Assembly (NCBI RefSeq): GCF_017939705.1
Contig: NZ_JAGKSQ010000001.1
Coordinates: 124,001 to 188,000 of the forward strand
DNA: 64,000 nt
Direction: 5' to 3'
From: Halalkalibacter suaedae
Lineage (GTDB): Bacteria; Bacillota; Bacilli; Bacillales; Bacillaceae_D
Shown piece after piece: positions 8,865 to 18,155 of this stretch (positions within the stretch are counted from its first letter, which is position 1; every line of letters starts with the position of its first letter). The notes beneath the pieces were generated by a model. It was not told the origin of the DNA. It did no database searches and saw only the letters and a program-made list of their open reading frames with translations. The position numbers were made by a program, and so were the translations under genes.

Positions 8865-10319
8865 TTAATGTCCTGAAGCCTTAGAAAGACCACCTATTTT
8901 TGATTTTAATTTTTCACTCTCTGAATTTAGCCCGACAAATTGAACATGAACATGATTCTGTTCAAATTTACCTTCAATTTTATCTAGTGCACCAATTGCA
9001 GAGTCATCCCATAAATGGGCATTTGTTAAATCAATTTCTACTGATCCGCTCTCCTGTTTAAAATCAAACTGGTTAACAAAATCAGTAACAGAAGCAAAGA
9101 AGATTTGTCCAGTAACTTTGTAGGTTGTCTTTTTCGATTGTGTTGTCTTTTGGACATCAACCTTCGATATCTTTGCTGCAAAGAAAATCATACTTAATAA
9201 GACACCAGCGAAGACACCAATAGCAAGGTTATGGGTAATGACAACCGTAGCAACGGTAACAACCATAACAAGTGCATCTGTACGTGGTAGTTTGTGAATA
9301 TTTCTTAGTGAACTCCAATCAAACGTACTAAATGCGACCATGAACATCACACCAACTAATGCTGCCATTGGTATTTGAACGACAATTCCTCCAAGCACCA
9401 GGATTAAGAACATCAAAAAGACACCTGCAACTAAAGCTGAAAGACGTCCGCTTCCTCCTGATTTAACATTAATAACTGATTGCCCAATCATTGCACAGCC
9501 AGCCATTCCACCGAAAAAGCCTGCAACAATGTTCGCGATACCTTGACCACGACTTTCTTTATTCTTATCACTTTCTGTATCTGTCATATCATCAACGATA
9601 TTTGCCGTTAATAATGACTCTAGTAAACCAACAATAGCTAAAGCAAGTGAATACGGAAGAATAATCATTAACGTTTCAAATGTAAAAGGAATATTCGGAA
9701 TCAAAAACAGCGGTAATTCCTGAGTTAGAGCACCCATATCACCAACTGTCGAGACATTAAAGCCTGCAAAAATAGCAACAGCTGTAATTAATACGATCGC
9801 AGCTAAAGCCGATGGTACAGCCTTTGTAATACGTGGTAAGCCATAGATAATAACTAGAGTAGCGGCAACAAGTGCATACATTAACCACGTTGCACCCTCA
9901 AATTGCTCCAATTGAGCCATAAAAATAAGAATCGCCAATGCGTTAACGAAACCTACCATAACTGACCTTGGAACAAACTTCATCAGTCTTGCCAGCTTAA
10001 AAACTCCAAATATTATCTGTAAAACTCCTGTTAAAATAGTTGCAGCAAGTAAGTACTGCAATCCATGATCGGCAACTAATGTAACCATGACTAATGCCAT
10101 CGCTCCAGTGGCAGCAGAAATCATCCCTGGTCGTCCACCAACAAAGGCAATAACTACAGCGATACAAAAGGAGGCATATAGCCCAACCATTGGATCAACA
10201 CCAGCAATAATCGAGAAGGCAATTGCTTCTGGAATTAATGCGAGTGCGACAACTAGGCCAGCAAGTACGTCACCTTTGACGTTGCCAAACCATTCCTGTT
10301 TAATTGATTGAATGTTCAA
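8865..10319 (-). CDS. SulP/SLC26 family anion transporter with STAS domain
   Basis: The product has 484 residues: about 10-14 membrane spans up to residue 385, then a cytoplasmic STAS domain (about 395-475) containing the [20 protein letters not shown] signature. The N-terminal block [20 protein letters not shown] is the SLC26 motif, and [20 protein letters not shown] is also typical. Family members move sulfate, bicarbonate or other anions. The short STAS and the compact size resemble BicA-type bicarbonate/Na+ transporters as much as sulfate permeases, so I leave the substrate open. The gene is probably transcribed alone. Confidence 0.88.
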   Translation of the reverse strand: MNIQSIKQEWFGNVKGDVLAGLVVALALIPEAIAFSIIAGVDPMVGLYASFCIAVVIAFVGGRPGMISAATGAMALVMVTLVADHGLQYLLAATILTGVLQIIFGVFKLARLMKFVPRSVMVGFVNALAILIFMAQLEQFEGATWLMYALVAATLVIIYGLPRITKAVPSALAAIVLITAVAIFAGFNVSTVGDMGALTQELPLFLIPNIPFTFETLMIILPYSLALAIVGLLESLLTANIVDDMTDTESDKNKESRGQGIANIVAGFFGGMAGCAMIGQSVINVKSGGSGRLSALVAGVFLMFLILVLGGIVVQIPMAALVGVMFMVAFSTFDWSSLRNIHKLPRTDALVMVVTVATVVITHNLAIGVFAGVLLSMIFFAAKISKVDVQKTTQSKKTTYKVTGQIFFASVTDFVNQFDFKQESGSVEIDLTNAHLWDDSAIGALDKIEGKFEQNHVHVQFVGLNSESEKLKSKIGGLSKASGH

Positions 10320-10630
10320 TCGTGCACCTCTTTCCTAGATTTTTTTTGTTCGACTTTTGACTCTCACAAAAGTCGGGGTCCGTTATTCACAAAGTGTATC
10401 TTACCATCATCTGCTCTTTTTTTAAAACGTTATGTAAGCGTGTATCATCTTAATTTGTCTTTCATTTTCTCTATATAACTCTATTTTCCACACTCTTACA
10501 CAATTACTCTTTTACATAGAGGTAATTAATGTATTAGATAGACATTCCTAATATGAAGTAATGATTTAAAGCATGTCTGACCAAAGTAGATAAGGCCTAC
10601 TATAATGATCTATAGTAGGCCCTTTCATAT
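10320..10630. other. intergenic region upstream of the SulP gene
   Basis: This stretch has no supportable gene. It holds the SulP Shine-Dalgarno (AAGAGG), a hairpin CGACTTTTG (10351-10359)/CAAAAGTCG (10367-10375) about 30 bp upstream of the SulP start, AT-rich promoter-like sequence, and the hairpin that ends the flavoprotein gene. The 10351 hairpin has no U-tract in either direction, so it is not a terminator. Confidence 0.6.
10594..10621 (-). terminator. hairpin after the ars-linked flavoprotein gene
   Basis: Perfect 11-bp arms GGCCTACTATA (10594-10604) and TATAGTAGGCC (10611-10621) lie 10 bp past the stop. The downstream U-tract is poor, so termination strength is uncertain. Confidence 0.55.
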
Positions 10631-11935
10631 TTAACAGCACGAAGTTGGTTTAGCTGTCACTGTTAACGGAATTGCTTTTTTTGTTTGAGGTCTATTAGTT
10701 GTACATACACCTGTCTTTGGGAGATCAAGTTCAACTCGCTCGGCTGCATCAAGATCGCCTACCAGTTTAGCTACAACAGATCTAACTTGCTCATACCCAG
10801 TTGCCAGTAAAAATGTAGGGGCCCTGCCATAGCTCTTCATACCAACAATATAAAGATTCTCCTCTGGCTGACGTAGTTCCTTCTCACCATGTGGTCGGAC
10901 AGTACCACAACTATGGAGGTTTGGATCAATTAATGGAGCAAGTGCCGGAACACTCTCAACAGCTGAATCATAACTGATTCTAACTTCCTTTAGGAAATCA
11001 AAGTCTGGTCTTGCTCCTGTATTTGTTATGATTTGATCGATTCCTGTTAACTCTTTGTACTCTTCTCCTAGCTGCCCTTTTACGACTAGTGTGTCTTTCC
11101 CGCTTATTTCTTCTATATAAAATGGAGTAACGACTTCAATCATTCTAGCACTTACAAGTTCCTTTATTTTTAAACCTAATGCACCTCGAGCTGGGAGAGC
11201 ATCAGCCTCACCTCCACCGAATGCTTCCTCTACTGTTTGCTTGCGCAACGCCCACGTGATTTTTGTCGTTGGTTCTTGTTTTTGCAATTCCGATAACTCA
11301 ATAATTGAATTAATTGCTGAATGTCCACTTCCTACAACGAGAACTGATTTACCAGCGTATGTCGAACGTTGCTTTGATAGGACAGCAGGAATACCATAAG
11401 TGATCTTATTACTAAATCGTTCTTCACCTTCAGCCATGATTCCCCCAGACCCAACCGGATTAGGATTTTGCCATGTGCCTGTTGCATCAATCACTGCTTT
11501 CGCTTCAATTGTCTTAATTCTTTGCTCTTGTTCATATCGAATTGTAAAGGGAACTTGATCGCGGCCTTTTGTTTTTAACTTATCGATTCCTTTTCGTCCG
11601 ACAGCCTTCACTCTACTATTGTAATGAATGAACGGCTTTAGTTGTCGATGATTCGCAAGAGGCTTGAGGTAAATGTCTACTAGCTCATCTCCGGTATGAA
11701 AGTCTTCATCATTTGGATGAAGCCAACCATCCATTTCAAGCAATTGCTTTGCTGCCTTATTAACATTAAATTTCCATGGAGAAAACAAATGAATATGACC
11801 CCATTGTCGAATAGACGCTCCAACTTCATTTCCGGCTTCAAGTAAGACAAATGGAATGTTTCTTTCAATTAAGTGAGCAGCAGCCGCAAGACCGACTGGA
11901 CCTCCTCCAATAATAGCAACGGGTAAATGACTCAT
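10631..11935 (-). CDS. ars operon FAD/NAD(P)-binding oxidoreductase (ArsO-like)
   Basis: The 434-residue flavoprotein has an N-terminal FAD-binding Rossmann motif GGGPVGLAAAAHL (about residues 10-22). The second dinucleotide-binding motif VVGSGHSAINS is near residue 200, and the late FAD motif NLYIVGMKSYGRAPTF is near residue 370. This family is repeatedly found in arsenic operons and has been called ArsO. Its reaction is not settled; a monooxygenase or thiol-redox role is possible. The C-terminal tail carries VCTTN and ends TSCC, thiols well placed to bind arsenite or shuttle electrons. It lies 132 bp after arsA and is probably its downstream partner. Confidence 0.75.
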   Translation of the reverse strand: MSHLPVAIIGGGPVGLAAAAHLIERNIPFVLLEAGNEVGASIRQWGHIHLFSPWKFNVNKAAKQLLEMDGWLHPNDEDFHTGDELVDIYLKPLANHRQLKPFIHYNSRVKAVGRKGIDKLKTKGRDQVPFTIRYEQEQRIKTIEAKAVIDATGTWQNPNPVGSGGIMAEGEERFSNKITYGIPAVLSKQRSTYAGKSVLVVGSGHSAINSIIELSELQKQEPTTKITWALRKQTVEEAFGGGEADALPARGALGLKIKELVSARMIEVVTPFYIEEISGKDTLVVKGQLGEEYKELTGIDQIITNTGARPDFDFLKEVRISYDSAVESVPALAPLIDPNLHSCGTVRPHGEKELRQPEENLYIVGMKSYGRAPTFLLATGYEQVRSVVAKLVGDLDAAERVELDLPKTGVCTTNRPQTKKAIPLTVTAKPTSCC

Positions 11936-12067
11936 GTATATCCCTCACCTTCTTATTATGGATACAAAGTATAGGATTTCTCTTCTGAAACTATCTTGAA
12001 CTTGTTAATCTGATATAAAATAAACTAACCCAGTCAACAAGCGTTATTGTTGAGTCAGTCTGCATGT

Positions 12068-13813
12068 CTAATCAATCATTGCTTTTACTTTTTCATACCC
12101 AATGATTAAATCAGACTTCCATGGAATAACAGACATTCTGGCGGCACGTTCAGACACGATGTTCATCCATCTCATTTCTGTTGCTGCACGAGCTTTTAAT
12201 ATCGGATCAATTGTATTTGTTTTTGCAAAGCTTTGGTTAATCACCCACCAGCTCGGATAAATACTTGCCCTTTTTAAATCCTCTTCCAAACGTATCGCTT
12301 CATAAACAGGTGTTGCCTCAGGCAGGGTTACGATGATGACATCTGTTTCGTTTCCATTTCGTAAACGCGGCAATAACTTGTTAACGGACTCTGGAATTTC
12401 TCCCGTTGAACGTTCTAATTCCTTGTGATAAGATTCAGCGGCATCTAAGAGCAGCAGCGTATGTCCTGTTGGAGCTGTATCGATAATCACAAAGGAATCC
12501 TCTGCTTGATCAACAACAGCTGCGAATGCTCGAAAGACAGCAATTTCCTCTGTGCAAGGAGAATTTAAATCTTCTTCGAGAAATGCAAGCCCATCTTCAT
12601 CAACTGTATCTTTTGCTTGTTGAAGAACTTCTTGCTTATAACGTTCAACTTCAACCTTTGGATCAATCCGGCTTATCGTTAGCGACTGTTCCGATTCAAC
12701 AACAACATGTGCCGCTGGGTCTGTCGTAGTTAAGTGGACTTGATAGCCTTTTTCAACTAAGCCGACAGCAATGGCTGCTGCAACGGTTGTCTTGCCGACC
12801 CCACCTTTGCCCATTGTTAATACAACGCCACTTTTTTTCTTACTTACTTGCTCAATGAGCTCCGAGAGATTCTCAGCATTTACTTCTGTATTAGAAGTAA
12901 TCGTTTCAGTAATTAGGTCGTCTTTGAATAATGCTCGTAATGAGTTGACACCAGTAAGTGGATATGAGACAAATGGCAATTCATACGTAGGTCTCTTCGA
13001 ATCTACTTGAATCTCCTTCAAAGCTTTTTCCTGACGTTGAAAAAAAGTAGTTGATACCGTATCTTCTTTTACAAATTGTTGCAGTTTGCCGTTTATCAGC
13101 AATTTCTGATTTGTTAGACCGACATCCATTAACTCTTTCGCCGCTCGATTTGCCTCTTTAAGTGCGGATTCCTCTGGTCTAGCTACTAAAATAAGTGTTG
13201 TTAACTCTGAATTTGCCAGTGCTTTGACCGCTTCTGTGTATAAAGATTTTTTCTCTGCCAGTCCAGATAATGGTCCTAAACAAGAAGCTCCGTGTGTACT
13301 ATCTTCTAGGAAGCTTGACCAAGCAGATGGCAGCTGTAGTAGTCTTAACGTGTGACCAGTTGGTGCTGTATCAAAAATAATATGATCATATTCACTCGTT
13401 CGAGTTTTGTCTGTTAAGATTGAAGCAAATTCATCAAATGCTGCAAGCTCAACTGTACATGCTCCAGACAATTGTTCTTCCATCTGTGCAACGACTGTGG
13501 CTGGAAGCTTATCACGATATGGCCCAATAACTTTTTCACGGTAGGCACGTGCAGCTTCTTCTGGATCAAGATTAATAGCATACACATTATCCACTGTTGA
13601 CAGTTTGGTTGTTTGAAATTCGATATCTTCTTCAAAGACATCCTGAAGATTTGAAGCAGGATCCGTACTAACAATTAATACTTTTTTACCTTGATCCGCA
13701 AGGGCAACAGCAGTTGCACAGGCTGTGGACGTTTTTCCAACGCCTCCTTTTCCAGTAAAAAAGAGATAAGGTGTCTGACTATCTGTTATTGGTTGGAAAC
13801 GAGGATAACTCAC
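12068..13813 (-). CDS. arsA: arsenite-transporting ATPase ArsA
   Basis: The 581-residue ATPase has two homologous halves. The first P-loop is GKGGVGKTS near residue 22 and the second is GKGGVGKTT near residue 338. Signal segments DTAPTGHTLRLLQLP and DTAPTGHTLLLLDAA follow in each half. The three cysteines that form the As(III)/Sb(III) site in the well-studied ArsA are present in SGACTVELAAF, GASCLGPL and SPCTEEIAVF. ArsA energises ArsB, turning it into an ATP-driven pump. Its start overlaps the end of arsD by 4 bp, so translation is coupled. Confidence 0.97.
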   Translation of the reverse strand: MSYPRFQPITDSQTPYLFFTGKGGVGKTSTACATAVALADQGKKVLIVSTDPASNLQDVFEEDIEFQTTKLSTVDNVYAINLDPEEAARAYREKVIGPYRDKLPATVVAQMEEQLSGACTVELAAFDEFASILTDKTRTSEYDHIIFDTAPTGHTLRLLQLPSAWSSFLEDSTHGASCLGPLSGLAEKKSLYTEAVKALANSELTTLILVARPEESALKEANRAAKELMDVGLTNQKLLINGKLQQFVKEDTVSTTFFQRQEKALKEIQVDSKRPTYELPFVSYPLTGVNSLRALFKDDLITETITSNTEVNAENLSELIEQVSKKKSGVVLTMGKGGVGKTTVAAAIAVGLVEKGYQVHLTTTDPAAHVVVESEQSLTISRIDPKVEVERYKQEVLQQAKDTVDEDGLAFLEEDLNSPCTEEIAVFRAFAAVVDQAEDSFVIIDTAPTGHTLLLLDAAESYHKELERSTGEIPESVNKLLPRLRNGNETDVIIVTLPEATPVYEAIRLEEDLKRASIYPSWWVINQSFAKTNTIDPILKARAATEMRWMNIVSERAARMSVIPWKSDLIIGYEKVKAMID

Positions 13814-14166
13814 AGCAATTCAATCCCCTTTTTTGTACTTTTATCTTTGGAAAGTTGTTCTATCGACATATCTGTCCATGTTGCAAATTCCTCTACTGAT
13901 GGGTATCTCCCGACAAGCCTGATTTCATCATCAACAAGAACTGCCGGTAATCCGTCCATTCCTTTTTCATTTAAAAGCCCTTGGATCAGACTATTTTCAA
14001 CAAATGCTTCTGGCTCAGATGTTAAATTAAAGCGTTTAATATCGACGCCGTTTTTTTCTAATAAAAAGATTGCACTGGCAACTCTTGTTAGCTCTGGATC
14101 AACTGATGGACCGCATACACCTGTCGTGCAACACATTGCTGGATCATAGATTCGTAATTTAGCCAT
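13810..14166 (-). CDS. arsD: arsenite metallochaperone ArsD
   Basis: The 118-residue protein starts at the ATG at 14166 (MAKLRIYDPAMCC), three codons after an in-frame GTG. The pair CC and the nearby C of MCCTTGVCGPSVDPEL match Cys12, Cys13 and Cys18 that bind As(III) in ArsD. It passes arsenite to ArsA and may also repress weakly. A second C-terminal vicinal pair, seen in some ArsD, is absent. The gene overlaps arsA and is separated from arsC by a terminator-like hairpin. Confidence 0.95.
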   Translation of the reverse strand: MAKLRIYDPAMCCTTGVCGPSVDPELTRVASAIFLLEKNGVDIKRFNLTSEPEAFVENSLIQGLLNEKGMDGLPAVLVDDEIRLVGRYPSVEEFATWTDMSIEQLSKDKSTKKGIELL

Positions 14167-14190
14167 CCTATTCACTCACTTCCTATTATA

Positions 14191-14214
14191 AAAAGCCGAG
14201 TTTCCTCGACTTTT
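14191..14214 (-). terminator. attenuator-like hairpin between arsC and arsD
   Basis: On the minus strand AAAAGTCGAG, loop GAAA, CTCGGCTTTT forms a 10-bp stem (one G-U pair) with a GNRA-type loop, followed by TATAATAGG. It starts 6 bp past the arsC stop and lies upstream of arsD. It may cause partial termination, so arsDA would be made at lower level than arsRBC. Confidence 0.6.
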
Positions 14215-14220
14215 CATTTT

Positions 14221-14640
14221 TTATTTACCTGTTTCAGCAAACGTTTTGATTCGTTCACCAATTTCATCACGAACTCGTTGGAAGAATGCCCATTTTTCCT
14301 CTTCCGTACCTTCTGCCTTTGCTGGGTCATCAAAGCCCCAGTGATCACGTTCTTTGTTTGGTGGAGTTGCTGGACATACATCATTAGCATGACCACAAAG
14401 CGTCACAACGAAATCCGCTTTCTTCAAAATCTCTTGGTCAATTGTATCTGATGTTTGGTTAGAAATATCTACATCTACTTCAGCCATTGCTCGAACAGCG
14501 TTTGGATTAACTCCATGTGCTTCAATCCCTGCAGAATAAACGTCATATTTGTCACTTAAATATGTTTTTCCCCAACCTTCAGCCATTTGGCTTCTGCAAG
14601 AATTTCCTGTACATAAAAAATAAATAATAGGTTTTGACAT
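14221..14640 (-). CDS. arsC: arsenate reductase ArsC, thioredoxin-coupled type
   Basis: The 139-residue enzyme belongs to the low-molecular-weight phosphatase-fold ArsC group. The catalytic loop [13 protein letters not shown] supplies Cys10 and Cys15. The redox pair is in [16 protein letters not shown] (about Cys82 and Cys89). It reduces arsenate to arsenite, with electrons from thioredoxin, in the cytosol. This is the Gram-positive type, as in S. aureus pI258 and B. subtilis. It lies 32 bp after arsB. Confidence 0.97.
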   Translation of the reverse strand: MSKPIIYFLCTGNSCRSQMAEGWGKTYLSDKYDVYSAGIEAHGVNPNAVRAMAEVDVDISNQTSDTIDQEILKKADFVVTLCGHANDVCPATPPNKERDHWGFDDPAKAEGTEEEKWAFFQRVRDEIGERIKTFAETGK

Positions 14641-14672
14641 TGAGTATGGCTCCTTTTAATTGAGTTTGAATT

Positions 14673-15977
14673 TTATAAGATAACGATAAACCAGAGATAT
14701 AAACCAACTAGTGTAATGAACAGTGTCGGAACAGTTAGGATGATCCCTACTTTAAAGTAATAACCCCAAGAAATCTTCATTCCTTTTTGAGAAAGAACAT
14801 GGAGCCATAGCAGTGTTGCTAATGAACCAATTGGTGTAATTTTTGGACCTAAATCTGAGCCGATAATATTGGCATAAATAAGAGCCTCTCTCATCACTCC
14901 AGTCGTATTGGTCTCAGCTATAGCAAGAGCATTGATCATGACTGTTGGCATATTATTCATGATTGAAGAGAGAATTGCTGCGATAAATCCCATTGACATT
15001 GTCCCAACAAATAATCCTTGCTCGGTTGTTAATTGAATCAGAGAAGCCAATACATCTGTTAATCCAACATTACGTAGGCCATAGACAACGACATACATCC
15101 CAATTGAAAAAACAACAATCGCCCATGGTGCACCCTTGATAATGCCGGCTGAGCTAAGTTTGGGGTGCTTGGCACTAATTGAACGAAAGACCAAATAGAA
15201 AATAAGAGCGATAGGCATAGCAATAAAGGATACAGGTACTTCTACAAATTCACTAATAAAATAGCCAATTAATAAAACAGCTAAAATCAACCATGAAAGT
15301 TTAAAAAGTCGTTGGTCTTTAATGACCTCAACTGGTTTCTTTAATTGAGTGACATCATAGTCTTTTGGGATGTCTTTACGGAAATAGAGATAAAGCACTA
15401 AAATACTTGCCCCTAATGCAAAGAAATTAGGAACGATCATTCTTGTTGCATATTCAACAAATCCGATTCCGAAAAAATCTGCTGAGACAATATTAACTAG
15501 GTTACTAACGAGTAATGGTAATGATGTCGTATCAGCGATAAATCCACTTGCCATAATAAACGGCAAAACCATTGCTTCTTTAAAGCGTAACGCTCGAACC
15601 ATCGCAAGAACGATTGGTGTTAAAATGAGGGCTGCCCCGTCATTTGCAAATAATGCGGCAACAATTGCTCCAAGAACAGAGACATATAAAAACATTTTCA
15701 AGCCATTGCCTTTTGCAAATCTGGCCATATGTAGTGCGGACCATTCAAAGAAACCAATTTCATCTAATATTAAAGAAATGATAATAATAGCAACAAATGT
15801 TAATGTTGCATTCCAAACAATTCCTGTTACTGTCACAACATCATTAAAATCAACGACACCAACTAAAAGAGCTAAGACTGCACCAATAGATGCAGACCAG
15901 CCTATTGATAGATTTCTAGGCTGCCAGATGACTAAAACAAGTGTAAACAGGAATATTAGAATGGCTAAAATAGTCAT
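14673..15977 (-). CDS. arsB: arsenite efflux pump ArsB
   Basis: The 434-residue membrane protein has about 12 hydrophobic helices. Family signatures are [17 protein letters not shown] near residue 110 and the C-terminal half segment [16 protein letters not shown], followed by [20 protein letters not shown]. It expels As(OH)3/Sb(OH)3, driven by the proton gradient alone or with ArsA. It is not the unrelated Acr3 type that is common in Bacillus. It lies 20 bp after arsR. Confidence 0.96.
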   Translation of the reverse strand: MTILAILIFLFTLVLVIWQPRNLSIGWSASIGAVLALLVGVVDFNDVVTVTGIVWNATLTFVAIIIISLILDEIGFFEWSALHMARFAKGNGLKMFLYVSVLGAIVAALFANDGAALILTPIVLAMVRALRFKEAMVLPFIMASGFIADTTSLPLLVSNLVNIVSADFFGIGFVEYATRMIVPNFFALGASILVLYLYFRKDIPKDYDVTQLKKPVEVIKDQRLFKLSWLILAVLLIGYFISEFVEVPVSFIAMPIALIFYLVFRSISAKHPKLSSAGIIKGAPWAIVVFSIGMYVVVYGLRNVGLTDVLASLIQLTTEQGLFVGTMSMGFIAAILSSIMNNMPTVMINALAIAETNTTGVMREALIYANIIGSDLGPKITPIGSLATLLWLHVLSQKGMKISWGYYFKVGIILTVPTLFITLVGLYLWFIVIL

Positions 15978-15997
15978 TCTACCTTCCCCCTCGACGA

Positions 15998-16348
15998 TTA
16001 CTCACAACAAACACGTAATCCACGTTTTTCTAATTCTATTAATTTATTTTTTTGACTTGGTACATGCTTTAGTAGTTCATCAACCATCGTATAGGCCTCG
16101 TGTTGCTTGTTGACCCTATAGAAAATCCACTGGCCTTTTCTTTCCTCAACAACTAAGCCAACATCTCTAAGCTTACGTAAGTGCTGACTAACAGAAGGCT
16201 GACTCATTTGAAACAGTTCGACAAATTCGCAGACACAACATTCATCCTCTGACATCATCGACATCATCGACAGTCTTGTCTTATCACCGAGAAGTTTTAG
16301 TATTTTTGATGCAATGTCTAGTTCTAATGTAGAGATAACCTCGCTCAT
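15998..16348 (-). CDS. arsR: arsenic-responsive repressor ArsR
   Basis: The start at 16348 ([10 protein letters not shown]) has a strong GGAGGGAGG Shine-Dalgarno; the frame is open 22 codons further but runs into the promoter. The 116-residue winged-helix protein carries the metalloid-sensing CVC motif in [10 protein letters not shown] at the start of the sensing helix. The recognition helix is [18 protein letters not shown] and the wing is [11 protein letters not shown]. It ends RVCCE, an extra vicinal cysteine pair. It should repress its own operon and leave DNA on binding As(III). Confidence 0.95.
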   Translation of the reverse strand: MSEVISTLELDIASKILKLLGDKTRLSMMSMMSEDECCVCEFVELFQMSQPSVSQHLRKLRDVGLVVEERKGQWIFYRVNKQHEAYTMVDELLKHVPSQKNKLIELEKRGLRVCCE

Positions 16349-16372
16349 TTGCTTTCCTCCCTCCTGCTTTTT

Positions 16373-16401
16373 ATTGTATAAGCATATACTTATATATGCA
16401 A
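16373..16401 (-). promoter_or_regulatory. ars operon promoter with ArsR operator
   Basis: On the minus strand -35 TTGCAT (16396-16401) and -10 TACAAT (16373-16378) are 17 bp apart. An inverted repeat TATAAG-CATATA-CTTATA (16377-16394) fills the spacer and touches the -10. This is the expected place for an ArsR operator. The arsR start is about 25 bp downstream of the -10. Confidence 0.75.
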
Positions 16402-16410
16402 CTACTATTT

Positions 16411-16551
16411 TCAATTACGTCTTTTTGAATCATGCCTTTCTCGTTCAATGAACAAGACGAGTTCTGTTATTAGCCGTCTCTGCTCACGACCTGTGGCCAG
16501 GCAAATATTCTCTTTCATCTTCTCGAGCTTATTTACATATTGCTCATTCAC
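16411..16551 (-). CDS. possible 46-residue protein of unknown function
   Basis: A GTG start at 16551 with GGAG ten bases upstream opens a frame of 46 codons ending TGA at 16411. The product begins MNEQYVNKLEKMKENICLAT and ends in a basic tail (ERERHDSKRRN). It looks helical and highly charged, with 14 basic residues. I recognise no family. It lies between the terminator of the amidohydrolase gene and the ars promoter, so it would need its own promoter. It may be a remnant of a longer gene. Confidence 0.4.
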   Translation of the reverse strand: MNEQYVNKLEKMKENICLATGREQRRLITELVLFIERERHDSKRRN

Positions 16552-16590
16552 TTTTGATACTCTCCTTCTGTCCGAATCCACGCTTCAAAA

Positions 16591-16619
16591 AAGCTTACCT
16601 GCCAATGGCAAGTAAGCTT
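16591..16619 (-). terminator. terminator of the amidohydrolase gene
   Basis: Arms of 13 bp (16591-16603 and 16607-16619, one G-U pair) with a 3-base loop lie 5 bp past the stop; the minus-strand U-tract is TTTTTTGAAG. Confidence 0.85.
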
Positions 16620-16623
16620 CATT

Positions 16624-17763
16624 CTAATTATGCACACATTCCCCGTTAATAAACGTCTTTTCAACAATCGCTTGGCCAGATAGGGGATGAGCATTCCAAA
16701 TGACAAGATCAGCATCCTTGTTTTCTTCTAGTGAACCTACTTGATTCTCAATGCCTAAATGCTCAGCTGCTCGTATTGTTATTGATTTCAACGCAGTTTC
16801 TTCAGATAGTCCGTATTTGACAGCTGTTACAGCAGACGTAATTAAATGATCAATTGTCACAACAGGATGATCGGTTGTGATCGAGAAGGGAACACCTGCT
16901 TTCTCTAATTCAATTAACGTATGGAAGCCTTTGTTATTAAGCTCTTGCTTCGTTCTTGATGTCATTGTCGGTCCAACTGACACCCGAATATTATGACTTG
17001 CTATATAGGAAGTGATCAAATGACCTTCCGTACAATGTTCAATTGTCGCATCAAGATCAAATTCTTTGATTAACCGAAGGAGCGTGACAATATCATCAGC
17101 ACGATGGGCATGGGCACGTAGTGGAATCTCTTTACGGAGGACTTTCACAAGCTGTTCCATACCTAGGTCACGGTCCTTAATCTCACCAGCATCTACTTTC
17201 TTCATATAATCCTGTGCTTTCATAAATTGCTGACGAAATAAAGCAGCAACACCCATTCTTGTAATCGGTAACTTTCCTTTCCCACCATGAACACGTTTTG
17301 GGTTTTCCCCAAATGCCGCTTTCATCCCTGATGGTGACCTAACAATCATCTCGTCAACAATGGTTCCTTGCGTTTTCACAATCGACATTTCACCACCGAT
17401 TACATTCGCACTCCCAGGCATAATCTGAACCGTTGTGACACCAGCCATTCTAGCATCCTCGAACCCTCGATCAAATGGATTGATTCCATCTATCGCACGA
17501 ACATATGGTGTGGTAGCACTGGTCGTTTCATTAAAATCATGTCCAGCTTCACCTAACCCTTCAGAAAATACACCTAAGTGAGTATGTACATCAATCAAAC
17601 CGGGCGTCACATATTTCCCTGCGACATCGATAATCTCTGCTTGTTCAGGAATAGCAAGGTTTGTACCAACCTGAACAATCTTTCCTTCATTGATAAGCAC
17701 AGTTCCATTTTCAATTATTTCACCTGTGCCTATTAACACAGTCCCATTTACAAATGCTTTCAT
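16624..17763 (-). CDS. amidohydrolase family protein (imidazolonepropionase-like)
   Basis: The start at 17763 (MKAFVNGTVL) follows GAGG at 8-nt spacing; a GTG lies three codons upstream. The 379-residue enzyme has the metal-binding HxH in GLIDVHTHLG near residue 60. Later metal/catalytic histidines are in LRAHAHRADD and ATIEHCTEGH, and the catalytic Asp is in TTDHPVV. The C-terminus shows ADLVIWNAHPLSG, typical of the small beta-domain of this superfamily. It is a metal-dependent hydrolase of cyclic amides or related compounds; the substrate cannot be read from sequence. It lies after rpmA, where spo0B stands in B. subtilis. Confidence 0.85.
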   Translation of the reverse strand: MKAFVNGTVLIGTGEIIENGTVLINEGKIVQVGTNLAIPEQAEIIDVAGKYVTPGLIDVHTHLGVFSEGLGEAGHDFNETTSATTPYVRAIDGINPFDRGFEDARMAGVTTVQIMPGSANVIGGEMSIVKTQGTIVDEMIVRSPSGMKAAFGENPKRVHGGKGKLPITRMGVAALFRQQFMKAQDYMKKVDAGEIKDRDLGMEQLVKVLRKEIPLRAHAHRADDIVTLLRLIKEFDLDATIEHCTEGHLITSYIASHNIRVSVGPTMTSRTKQELNNKGFHTLIELEKAGVPFSITTDHPVVTIDHLITSAVTAVKYGLSEETALKSITIRAAEHLGIENQVGSLEENKDADLVIWNAHPLSGQAIVEKTFINGECVHN

Positions 17764-17822
17764 TCTCTTCACCTCTTCTTTATTCAGCTACACGAACTAT
17801 ATTAGTTAGAGTATAACACAAA

Positions 17823-17857
17823 AAAACTCTCCATCAGAATACCTGATAGAGAGTTTT
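17823..17857 (-). terminator. terminator of rplU-prp-rpmA
   Basis: Arms AAAACTCTCCATCAG (17823-17837) and CTGATAGAGAGTTTT (17843-17857), with one G-U pair, are followed on the minus strand by TTTTTTTGTG. Confidence 0.85.
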
Positions 17858-17865
17858 CATTTGCA

Positions 17866-18150
17866 TTATTGAGCGACTGGATAGACGCTCACTTGCTTAC
17901 GATCACGACCAACGCGCTCGTATTTAACAACGCCATCTACTTTTGCAAATAGAGTATCGTCGCCACCTTTACCTACGTTCACACCAGGATATACGCGTGT
18001 ACCGCGTTGGCGTACAAGGATTGAACCACCAGAAACAGCTTGACCGTCAGCACGCTTAGCGCCTAAACGCTTAGACTGTGAGTCACGTCCGTTCTTTGTA
18101 CTACCTACCCCTTTTTTCGATGCGAAAAATTGAAGATTCATTTTTAACAT
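17866..18150 (-). CDS. rpmA: 50S ribosomal protein L27
   Basis: The start is ATG at 18150, 5 bp after GGGAGGTGA, which itself contains the prp stop. The 94-residue precursor begins [20 protein letters not shown]. The short N-terminal extension with LQFFA-S is the known Firmicutes processing site, cut by the Prp protease so that the mature tail can reach the peptidyl transferase centre. The rest ([21 protein letters not shown] split across residues about 26-47) is typical L27. Confidence 0.98.
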   Translation of the reverse strand: MLKMNLQFFASKKGVGSTKNGRDSQSKRLGAKRADGQAVSGGSILVRQRGTRVYPGVNVGKGGDDTLFAKVDGVVKYERVGRDRKQVSVYPVAQ

Positions 18151-18155
18151 GGAAT

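Noticed and set aside
10351-10375. Riboswitch or terminator upstream of the SulP gene
   Set aside because: A single 9-bp hairpin without U-tract or conserved riboswitch core; too little to name a function.
12021-12062. Terminator between arsA and the flavoprotein gene
   Set aside because: Only a 7-bp stem (TCAACAA/TTGTTGA) with mismatches outside and a poor tail; not strong enough to list.
14214-14396. Second minus-strand open frame overlapping arsC
   Set aside because: It lies wholly inside arsC in another frame; arsC has clear catalytic cysteines.
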